From Cardiocondyla obscurior (taxonomy: Eukaryota > Arthropoda > Insecta > Hymenoptera > Formicidae), in the NCBI RefSeq assembly GCF_019399895.1, contig NC_091887.1:3224001-3288000 (forward strand): a stretch of 64,000 nucleotides of DNA. The letters are read 5' to 3'. This document shows, piece after piece, positions 51,101 through 63,100 of the stretch. The position numbers and the translations under genes were made by a program. Numbering within the stretch: the first letter of the stretch is position 1; every line of letters begins with the position of its first letter. The notes below the pieces were generated by a model. That model worked only from the letters and a program-made list of their open reading frames with translations, was not told the origin of the DNA and did not search any database.

Positions 51101-54100
51101 ATCAATGTTGAAATGTTTACCTCTCGCTTCTTTATAGGCGGCAGACTGTTCTTGCGCTGTTCCAAGAACATATGCTTGGCAGCGGGGAAAGCTGGAGCCA
51201 ATTCCATCTCCGATATTAAATCTAAAACGTAATCAAGACCATTGGTTTCCATCACAATAGCATCAGGGCCATCAAGTTGTTTCCAAAGGGTAATAGTCCA
51301 GCCTGTGTTTTCTACTCCATGGTTCCGCACGGCGAGATTGGCCAGTTCTTCGCACGTTGTCCAAGAATCAATTGCGCACGTAGTTGTCTCTCCTATAAAA
51401 TAAAATAAAAATAATAGTTATTAAATGCAATTTTTATGACGTACTTCATTATTGAGACTTTAAAAAAACTTACCGTCGTAGAAACCAACGTTGAGTGCCA
51501 TATTTACACGATTTCTGTTGGCCCGCCATTCCAAAACGCATGGAGGATAGTTCCTGGGCACTTGGTGTACAGTTTGTTGGTTATTATTTATTATACGGTA
51601 TACTGTTCTTTCGCCTTGTAACAATTTGCGTTGACAGTAAGCCTTGTAGCCGTCGTAGGCGTGATCGGAAACGTATCTGTAATTACAGGTATTAATTAGA
51701 TACAGTTTTAAAATATATCACGATGTAAACAAAAATACTTACTTTAGAAGGTATTTGAAGAGTGTGGCACTCGGCTGGAACGCCGACAAGCAATTAGACA
51801 GCAACAGCCATCCTCTCTCCTTGTTGGCGTCGTTCTCGTTCTTCCAGGTTTGATTCACCATCTGACACAATATCTCGTCCCTCAGCTTTTCGTTTACGAT
51901 CCCTTTGTTAACGATGTAGTCGCCCAATGCCTGCTCGCGTTTGCCGTTAAGATTACTTTCGTTCATGAAGCGCAATATCATCTTGAAAATCATTAAAGAG
52001 TCCGTGTAATCCTGATCGCGAGCCTTTGCAAGAAACGGCGTTTTTATCGGTTCACGTTTCATTCCGAATATGTGGCTTTTAAAGTAGATATTGGTAAATT
52101 TCGAGAATTGATACTGATCGATGTCGGGCGGTAGACTGTAGGTGTAATTCATCGGCACCACTTGGCCGACAACTTTGAGAAGATTTCGCTCGGTGTGCGT
52201 GGGCTGCCAATCTAGAAATTGCAAAGATTAAATAGATAACAATCCAAAATAGAATTTTTTTTTTTAATATAAAATAAATTAAATATTTGGACAAATTCCA
52301 TTATTTTAATATTTATTTTCTAAAAATGTACCATCAAGTTTGCTATAGATAAACGCTAGTTCTGCGGGAATCTCCAAGTGGTTTACACCAGCGACTGCTC
52401 GCGAGGTCCTCTCTTGTTCTTCTCGCTGCTGCTTCGCCTTCGCGCGCTCCTTACTGGCCCGCTCAATTTCCGCTCTCTTCGTCATCTCTTCCTTCAGAAT
52501 CTTAAACGTCTCCCGTTGCTTCCTACCTCGGTACAGTTTCTGCGCCATCAAGGCGCCCTTCTTCATCGCGCGGAACTGCTTGCGCTCGCGGTAACCGCGA
52601 TACACCGCTTGTATCAAAACCGTGCTTCGGGAAATATTAAGGAATCTTCTGCGTGCCAAGAATCCCCTCGTGTACCTACGAAAAAAACCGTTACACCGAC
52701 ATCCGGGAGTGATTCACATATTTATTCATTAATTACATATTAATTTCGCTATTTACGGGAAGCCGATATAGTAAGATAAATCGAATAAATTACTTCTGAA
52801 AGATAGTTAATCATCACGGAATTATATAATATATCAATATTTCTTATTTGTGTAAAAATAATTAATAATTATTAATTTTCTTATTTAATTCATAGTTTTA
52901 TGCATACCTCTGAACTGTAATAGCCGCTCTCTCCAAAATCAACGCTCTGTTGTACTCCAGAGCTCTCTCTAATGACTCGCGTAAGAATACGCGTGTAAGT
53001 CCGAGCTGATATTGCGATTGCGCTTCTTTCGGAGCCGCTTTATCTAAAATTATTCTGCAGAGTTCCTTGCTTGGCGCTCCTCTAGGCAAATGCGTCGAAA
53101 TAAGATAACGATATCGATCCACAAAGTGCCCGAATAAAAGGCGAACAGGATAGCCAGTTTTTCTGATGCGGATCGTCTCTAGCATGCCCGTGTATCTCAA
53201 TTGTTCAAGTACGCAAGGCATGTCAAATTTCATCGGCGCCTTTTCACTGTTCGGCTTAATACAACGAACAAACCATGGATTGCATCTGCAAATGTTCGAA
53301 ACAAAAAACTGTAACTAACCAAATTGTGATAATAATATTGCAACATTTAAAACTACAATACATTTATTTACATATTTTTTGCAAATTTATTTTAGAATAC
53401 TTACTGAGACATAGATTCCAAGAGCTGTTGAAGACTATCGTGAAACCGAGCCGAAACAGTTGGAGTTCTCGGCTTCATGGTGACAAATCTACCATTCGGT
53501 TTGTTCATAGTTTTATTAGCTTCGTGAGTATTTCTGACGTGCTGGAACATCTTGCTAACCATCTGTAATAATTATTACAGTTATTATTTTAAAGTTCCTT
53601 TAACTTAGCAGCACAAACGAAACAAAACTCACCGAAATCTTGCTACTAATCAGCAATTCGACGACATCCGGTCTCAAAGTGTCCCTATTTTTATCTAGAA
53701 AGCCCTCCACATTATACCAGACTTGTCCGGCGTAATGCCTGATTGCGAACTCGGCAGAGTTCATTCTGGGTCTGGAATATAGTTCGCTCAGCGCGTGATT
53801 GTAATGGCATTTCTCCAAGAAAGAAAGATCCGTCGCTTTCGGAAAGTTACTCTCGTCGTCTAACAGGTGAAGAATGCCTACCGGCTTCTTCGCGATCAGG
53901 TGGATGACTGGCAAATTATCCTAAGGCAAACAGTAATATTATATTGACTCACTTTGTACAAATTTTACATAATAAAACATTTATATTACCAATCAATCTC
54001 ACCGTATAATTGATGGTAGTCCAATCAATCTTCTCCTTTGCATACTCTTGCTGCTCGAGCTTAAAAATGTGCTTATTAAAATAAAATTGTAGGTTCTCAT

Positions 54101-57100
54101 TCGCGTAGTTGATGCACAGCTGCTCGAAGCTGTTCTCTGTAAAAGTCTCGAAGCCGAAGATGTCGAGGATCGAAATGGCAGCAGTCTGCTTCGTACCCTT
54201 GTATACGATATGATTGACACGGGCGACTAGCCACGAGAAGAGCGAGCTGTACAGAGCCTTCGCGAAAGCGTCCCTGGCATCGAGAGCTTGATCAATATTC
54301 AAAGCCGTGAAGACTCTCTCGTTTCGTGCCTCCTGCGATAATGAATGAACGGGTTTGTCTCGTTGAGTAACAATTAAAACAACAAATGTTTGAAACATAT
54401 TCATAATTAAAAGAACGTCGTAAATTTTTTTCTAAATATCTTTATGATGTCTCATCATCAGGTATATGAATTATGGATCAAGTCGAAGATTGAAGAAGTG
54501 ATAGATATGTCAAAGTGAAAACTAACTGTTGTCTTGGTGGTAAGTGCTCGAATGATGCCATCGGAATTCACTTGAAGAAGGTGTGCCGCCCAGCGTATTT
54601 CAGCGTCAGAACCGACTTCCACACCTTCCTGGCCATGCCTCATTTGCTTCCGGTGAAAGTAAACATTTCCGAGATGCAAAACGCTGGCTAGAATCTTGAA
54701 AATTGTATCTTGCTCATCGGATGAGAAACCGAGAACCTGCATGGCCGACAAGAGCGCTTTAAAATCCTGCACGTCGCTCTTGCCATCGATCGCGCAGTTT
54801 CCACCCTAAAGTAAACGCAAAAAATTAATTTTGTAGCATTACAATTACTTCTTTTATCTAGAAGCTTTAAACGAAGAATTTTGTCATACGTTTGAGCGTA
54901 CACACCTGGTTTAAATAAAAATACTTGTCCGGTGTAAGCAGACCATATTTATCCCTGAGTTGCTGATCGAGTCCAGCTAAAAGTTCATAGAACACGTGGT
55001 AGTTCCTCTCCTCCGAAGCTTGAGTTACTATTCTACTCTTTTCTAAAAGATATTGCGTTATTCTACCGCCTACGATTGCGCCGCTGGAAATTAGAAAAAT
55101 TGTTTACGTGATATGGCACCAACGAGAACGACAAATTTTTACTTTAGTACTTTTTTTTTAACATTTATATATTTTTAAATATTACTTACTCTCTGAAGTG
55201 AACCTCCAAGTATTTCCCGAATCGACTGCTGTTATCATTCCGAGGCGTTTTGGCATTTCCGAAGCTCTCTAGGAGTGGCGTCGCCTCCAGGATTTGCTCG
55301 GTGACGAGATTGTTCGGCGCGCGATTGACGGCCGCGAGATATTGCATCACCAACTTTGTAGACTCCGTCTTCCCCGAGCCAGACTCGCCGGAAATGACGA
55401 CCACCTGATTGGCACTGGAGTTATTGGCTGCAGTCACTTGACTGTATGCGGAGGAGCCCACGGCGAATAAATGCCTGTAAAATATTGTAAGTAAAATTAT
55501 AAGCAACTTTTTTTTCCTCTTTTCAGAAAATTATATTAAAATAAATACATTATTATAAAATACTTTCATAAAAAAATAGAGAAAGAGATTAATTACTTAC
55601 GGTGGAAGGGTACCGAGGATTCGTCCCTCGTAAAGTTTCACTTGATCCAATCCGTAAATGTCGAACATCTTGTACGGATTTACCGCCACGAGGATACTTC
55701 CCGTGTACGTCTAAAAGTTCACCGGCAAATGATTACATGAGTTAGTTATTAACGCTACAAGAATAAATAAATGAATCGACTTAAATACTACGTACGTAAA
55801 TTAGTTCCTTGTCGTAGCGGATTTTCAAGTTCCATAATAACGACGCCTCGTTTAGATCCCTGCAATTTGTTCGATGTGTTTAGCGCCGTCGAGTGATAAT
55901 TGCGTAAATAGATACGTGATAATTTCGCGACTTACGTCAACTGAATCATGTCCTCCACACCATTTTGCCCTAAGTCCTGTCTGGGCTTCACGCCGCTTAG
56001 GTTGGTGAGAGTGAAGATTTGCGGCTTAAACACATAATTGTATACAATTATTCGTCGTTTTTTCCGCACGAGGATCCAGAGTGGTGGGCTCGACAGCGTA
56101 TATTTGTATATAATTTTTATGACAAGTCGCAAACCGCGAGTTATCTGGCGACACTTTCCTTCCAATTATCTAACGGCGCAAAGGCGACACGAAGGAAACG
56201 TCTAAAGACATGATTTTCTAGTTGAAACGAAATTTTGCGCGATTTCGCGATCACCATTTTTGCCGCATTTTCTCGACACGGCTTCCGAGGAGAATGTTCG
56301 ACGAAAAAGGAGGATTCGTGCGAATTCACATAAGAAGCGAGAGAGCCACTCACGTGAGACTTAACCGGATACCAGCCCGTCTACATTTGCAGTTGCGTCT
56401 CCATTGGCGCCGGCGGTAGTTAGTTTATTTCCGGCAAATTAACAAAGTTTTTTTATTTACGTTTCAAAAAAGATTGCAAGTAAAATTTCTCAAGCTCTCT
56501 GCCATTTACGAGAAATTATCATAAATGTAACTTTTTAATTTCGTCTGTGGAATTTGGTTTCTTTTTTTAATAAAAATTTCAAGCACTTAACGTTAGCGAG
56601 CAATTGCAAATACTTAAAGATTAGAAAAAATAATGAAATATTTCTCAAATTTTATCCTTATCAAACAAACCTATGTTTTCGCTATTAAAAAATAATAAAG
56701 CTGTTATTTTTAACACAAAGAATTGAAAATTAAAATATAAAAGTACAAAAGGTATAGGGTCAACTTAAAGATTTGCATCACGGATCAATTTCTAATCCGA
56801 CAGGATCAAAACGTGCTTCAGCCGTGATTTCAAGTGGCTATAATATTCATTCCGTTGCCTGAATGGAATTTTAGAACAAGATTTACGCTTAAGATGTTTT
56901 CGAGTGTAAGATCGGATCGCGAGTACCGTTAAACGTACGAGCTCGCACACGTTAAAATATCCTAATATTCTTTTAAGCGATTTTTTAATAAATTTTTTTT
57001 TAACGATTGACATGCTTTACGCCATTGCGTTCGTCGTCGTCGTCTATAATGGGACATTGGTGAAGTGCAGGGCAACTGGTGCACGACAATACAACGTGAA

Positions 57101-60100
57101 GAATGCCAAGCAGGCCGGCAGGAAAAACCGCGGGTTGTTAAATGGCTCACGATGGGTGTTGGTTGCATAATGAGGTAGTTGCCTCGTGTTAATGGAAACT
57201 ACGACGCGTGCGATAATCGTATGCCAGTCATTTAACTTTGCGTGGCTTCCTTTGAAATTCCGTTGTCACTCGCGATCGGGGAGATCGATGACCGGCGCGG
57301 CGACGTGACTTCAAGGTCCGGTGACACGAACTTGAAAACTATACGTAGGTACGTACGCAAAATACGAAAAACTGAATGAAAAACGTGGAAACCAGATCGA
57401 CTTGCAGCGCAAAACGTGAGAGTTGCCCCTCCTGTTCTCGTCTAATGAAATGAATGCAAACGCGCGAGGGTCGAGCTAGAAAGTCAAGAACCAACAAGCG
57501 GATCACTCGAATAATGTCACACGCTTGCTTTATTCCTGTTTAATCTGATGATAGCGGTTGGATTACTTTAATCACTTGATAGTCGGAACAAGTTAAAGCC
57601 CAAGTTGTCTTGAACGTTTTGGTCCGAAAGTCGATTGGATTAAATTGTTTTTCCGCATATTTATATATTACTTATATCGTGTTAATCAATAAAATCAATT
57701 TCTAGGGCATTCAATTATTTTTTTTTTTTTTTTTTTTTTTTTGAAAAACTGGAAATACATGGATAATTAAATTTAAAATAATGTAAAGATCAGTGAATCA
57801 GAATTATAACATTATGACATTTTCAATTATTAATAATCAAATATAAAATTAACTCTTCATATGCACATTAAAATACTCTTTTTAGGAATGCAATATTAAG
57901 GTCAGGAATGGCAGTATTCGGATAAATATTTGATGATGAAAATACGCGAACCATGAATGAGTTAAGCCGGATTGTTAAATGGCATTTTTAGAAAATTTAA
58001 AGCAAATGATTGCCTGGAGCTTGAGATAGCCGCGCATTATCAATAGAAAGGCCTGTTTGCCAACTGAAAGAATACGCCTGACCTATCTTTTCTTCGCTAT
58101 TCAGTACCAGTAGTAATTATGTACGGTCAAGATACAGATGATTAGCAAGCGCTTTCTAGACAGTCTTATCTTACCTTGCCGGCAATTACCGCTTGAACCG
58201 AAAGTACATTGGCGGCTTTATGATATTCCAGAACTTCACCTGGCAGCACATGACCGACACCGGGATCAAACCACACCAATTCACCCTGCAAATAATATCA
58301 TTATATTTCAAGTAAATTTAAAAATCAAATTTGTACATATATTAATTTCAAATATTGTTTTAAATAAGGAAGGAGAGAGATGAGTCTCGTAGATATTAAT
58401 ATTTTATCCTAATATTTCTTTTTTTATTCAGAGCTCAAACCGTTTTCATGTTCCACGACGGGGATCTACGTGTCACAGAGGCTTGTATCTTTCTTTTTCC
58501 AGTGCAGAAGCCGAATATAGATGACGATGCATCCGGAGAGTAAGAATGGACTCTGTTTACGTCGCTGAAAGTTCTGACGTGCGTCGGAACCCGAGATGCC
58601 GTTTTCCTCACGTAATTTGACCTCTCTTTGCTCTGTTTCGTCAATACTCCGCTGGTCGAGACTCTCCTCTGCTCGTCCGTGTTCCGCGCCGGAGGATTCC
58701 CCGTCGACGTCTTTCGCTTGCTCTTCATGTAGCTCGGCAGCGTCGTTGATCTCACCTCCGTCCTCGAACCTCTTTCCGTTTGCCCTTTCGTCGACAGTTC
58801 GGTCTGCGATTTCGGTCGGCAACTCGCATTTCTCTCGCTAGTCCACGTGGAATCTTTATCGACGCAACTATTTCGGGACCAAGAATCCGTTTTTGAGGTT
58901 TTTCTCGCGGACCAAGTGGAATCTATGCGACACGTTCTACCATCCGCGAGATTGCTTCTTTCCGTTTTAAAATTACGCAGTCGATCAATGTCCGCCTTGG
59001 ACACCAATATAGCGTCGTGCTTTACCCTGACCACGTCCTGATCTCGATCCTGATGCATCCTTCGATCCAAGGAATCCATTTGGTTCACGTTGCCGATTAT
59101 TCTGCGCCTGGACATCGTTTTGTCGATTGGTTCCAGTCTCTCCTTGTGAGAAGCTTGCATGGAGGTTTTGCGCGTCATCTTGACGTAAACGTCGTCGCGA
59201 GATACGTCGTTGTATTTAGACCGATCGGGAGAATCAGGAACGGGATCTCGCAGTCGCCTGACGGCCTTCGTCGAGGTGTCCCCGCTTCCACTTGCCTTCG
59301 TCTTCGAGAATCTCGTTAGAGTGCTCGAAGGAGTCGCAGAGTCGCGCGACGTCGCCGTCCCGGTTGGTAGCGACATTTTCCTCCGCCGAATTCTTCCGTA
59401 GATCGGTGCTTCTCTCCCAACGGTCTCTCTCGTCCGCGTAGAATATTCTTCTAGCCGAGACGTTTTAGAAGCGTGTATAATCTTTGGTAAAGTCGACGGC
59501 CGCGGAAGCTCGCGATCCTCCTTCGTCGGCCGACCGGAACTCGCCAAGTCCGAGAACGCCTTCGTAACATCTTTCAGCTGCGAGTTCGCCTCTATGCTCG
59601 CGCGACGTCGTAAAATATCCTGCCTCGACACTTTCTTCGAAAGCGAAGAAGCGCGCTCGGTTTCCTGACGAGCCTTCCTACCGATCGACGGGAGGGTTCT
59701 CGGTCTTGCTTCTATTTCATCTCTTTCCGATCCAAGATAGAGCGCTTCGGCGTCATCTTTGGCACACCTGCGTCGCAGAATCTCTTTTCTAGAGACCGCT
59801 AGGCCGCCGCGCGGCACCGTGTAAAAGATCTCGCGGTCATTTCTCGCGACGGTCGCGCGGTGATCGTTCTGAGACGGCCGCCGACCGGAAGATCGGTACT
59901 GTCTGCCGCCTGCTTCCGGCGCGCAAAAATCGAGGACAGAATTCGAATCTGGGTCTGGGCCGCCGCCGTTGCCACTCGCATTATGCAACGCGCGTCCGCC
60001 GCGGTCGCCGGATAACGGTTCCGTGCTCACGTAGAAAGCTTCCGAAGTATGTGGCGAAAAGTGACTCCGCGGGGTCGATGATCGACCCGCGGACCAGCGT

Positions 60101-63100
60101 CGTCGTTGCTGCTGCCTCGATTCCGCATCGGCCATCGCTGCCGGAGACATCGGTGATCGGCCGCGGGCGTTCATGCGCGAGCCAACTACGCGCGGCACTT
60201 GCCCTCTCGCCTGGGACTTATCTCGTCGCGTAATCGCGGAAGACCTCGTTGTGGAAGACTTGTATCGACAGTTGGATTCCTCGAGATTTTGCCAACTTTC
60301 TATCAGATTCAAACGCTCATCCATGTCTCGAAAGCACCATATTCGACGAAACACCGATTACGAAAAGTCTTACGTTTCCTTCTCTCGCTGTCATTTCTTT
60401 TTTAAACAACAACGTGCGGTATAATTGCATTTTTTCTCATTTAAAGCATCGCCGATAGCAGCTCTTTCTCTCGTTCAAATTCACTCAATTTGAATAACTA
60501 CCTCGTCGTGGATGACGAACGCATGTGGGATTTCAAGTCAATGCCCGCTGCGCTAACTCTCGAATACGTCGAAGGTATCGAACGCACGAGACACGTCCTT
60601 CTACTCGCGAGAATCATCTAAAGAATTTTTCTCAAATATGAAACTTATCAACGGAAAGAAATAGTACGGGCATCTTGACATTATTTAATATATTTTATCA
60701 CTGATTACGTACAACATTTGCTATCTTCTCTTTTCTTATTCGTGAAAATCGCTCTTGTGTAACGCAATTTAAACATCGTTCGTTAGAAAAAATGAAGCGA
60801 GAAACTTAATCGAGCACATCGTGAACGCGAACAAATGTTTAACTAGTCGGCGATCGTTTATTTAGCGTCGAGAAAACTGCTTCTCCGTGCAACTGCAAAG
60901 TCGCGTTCGCGAGCAGTAAAACAATGTCGTAAAAATTTCTCGCTTCCACTCGAGACGTCCGATGAAATCGTCAAATATTTCAGTCTAAGCTATCGCCGAT
61001 CTCACATTCTTTCTCCGTTGATCTTCTCCACGCCGATGTGTATTTCCGCGTGCCGTTTTTCATTCTTCCGTCCACCGCGAGCCTTTTTTCCGCATTTCAG
61101 AACTTTATTTACACAAGTCCGAATCTTATCGAGGAGTCTCGTCACGATCGGCTATCGCGACCCATAGCGCGTCATCGCGCGCATGTCAAATTCGGTTTAA
61201 AGAAGTTAGGAGGCCACGCGGGCTATCGGGCTCATTAGGTCAGTGGGCAAAAGTTCGCCTCTGCACACGCGGAATTCGTTAACGATCCCGCCGATGGTTC
61301 TCGCCGTTTCTCTCGCGATTTGGCTGTAAGCGCCGCGAAACCTCCTCGGCTTCGGACCCTCGGAGGAGACGCACATCGGGCGGAAGAGACCCTTTGCCTC
61401 GCGGGGCCAAAGATGATTCGCGCGATGCTGACGCTAGGATGTTCGACGCGTTACTGGAACTTGCAGTTCTTCCTTCCCTCTCCGCAACAATTGCCTCGCG
61501 GCACACGCAGTGGCGTATATGCAATTTTAATTGAGCCACGCTAATTAGGCCGTGCCCGAAAGCGGCCCATATTCCGCGATTGAATACGCCGCCTCTAATC
61601 GCGCTGGCGGATCGGCACTTTCCCGCGTTCCTCTCGCCACTTTATCCGACCGATCGGTGGTCCACGTCCTCCACCGGGAACTCCTACGCGACGCGCTTCG
61701 TCCGTTACCCCACGATTTGACGTGATGAAATCATAAGTTGCCGGCGCCAGTGGATCGAAGCGCTTTGGGGTGGAACCAAGCGTGCCTCTCTTCTTATATA
61801 AATTACGCGCTAAATGCGCGCGCGTGTGCAACCACGTACATTTGCGCGCGTGTTGGTATAATATTACATACGATGTAACTACGGCAGGCGCAAGAACGCG
61901 CGAAGGGAAGCTATTCTGCCTAGCGGCCGTAGCGAGTTGCAGAAGAGCGATAGAAATTGCCGATTGCGGAGCGCGGCGAGCGCAACCGCAGGAGATGACA
62001 CGATTGCCTCCTCTTCTTCTCGCAGAATTGATTTATCGACGTTAAACAGATCTTCCGGCGTTACGTAACGTTTTTTTTTTTTAATTATTTGGTCTTTGGC
62101 CTTCAAGTTAAAGAGAAAGACGAGGGAAACAACGATTCGAAAATACCTCACAGCTCGTTAAATCCTTAGCGTTTCGCGTCTTCATTTTTTGATAACGCAG
62201 GTTATTTAGTATCCGTTTCAATTTCGTTAATGCCCTTCTCCTACGCTCGCTCGTCGGAGCGCGAGAAACGCTTCCTTAATTATTCCACCGCTCATTATCC
62301 ACCATTGGATGCGCGGGGAGCGAAGTAAAAGTGAGAAGCCATTGCGCCAGTTGGCTCGCGATACATTTCAAATACATTCGCGGCAAGAAAAAGAAACGTT
62401 TATATTCGCCTTTGCCGTTGTCGTTTGTAAGTGCTGTTCATTTTCAAAAGTGATCAGGCTCCAGCGCGAATCGAGTTTCGTCCACAAACGTTACCGTCGC
62501 GACTCGTGATTACTCTCTAATTTTGCAAAAGTCATCGGCTGATCATCTTTTACCGTTTAAAATATTTTCAGAAAAGTGCACACACTTGAACAATCAATAC
62601 ACTGGCGATTTTTTCGAGTTTCCAGCAGTTAAAAAAAAAGACTCATCCCTCGGACTTAAAGTGCTTTTTCAATTCTACGAAATCGAAGACGATCGGTGTG
62701 CGGATCGATCGTTGACTAAACGTCGAAAGACCGTCGGACGAGGCGTTGGAAAGTGGTTGCCGTGCCGCGAGTGGCAATGCAATTGCGTGTGCGCAGATCA
62801 TTGACTCCGACCACGCAGCGAGATCCCATGTATCGTGGTAGTGACCACATAAACATTGTGCAACCCCGTGACAATTGAAAATAACCTGGAAGTTTACGGA
62901 TTGGAAATCGCAGCGGGCCGATCCTTCGAAGACCAGACTCTTCTCGTTTACTTGGCTCTTCGAAGAGCCACTAATTTTCAGAGTTGACGCAAGATTAATA
63001 AACCCGAACGGATGAGACCTTTTATAACTTTTTCCCGATGCTTCATTCGATTGCAAACTTTCTTTGATAACATGTTCGTGTAACTTTCAAATTCTCGGCG

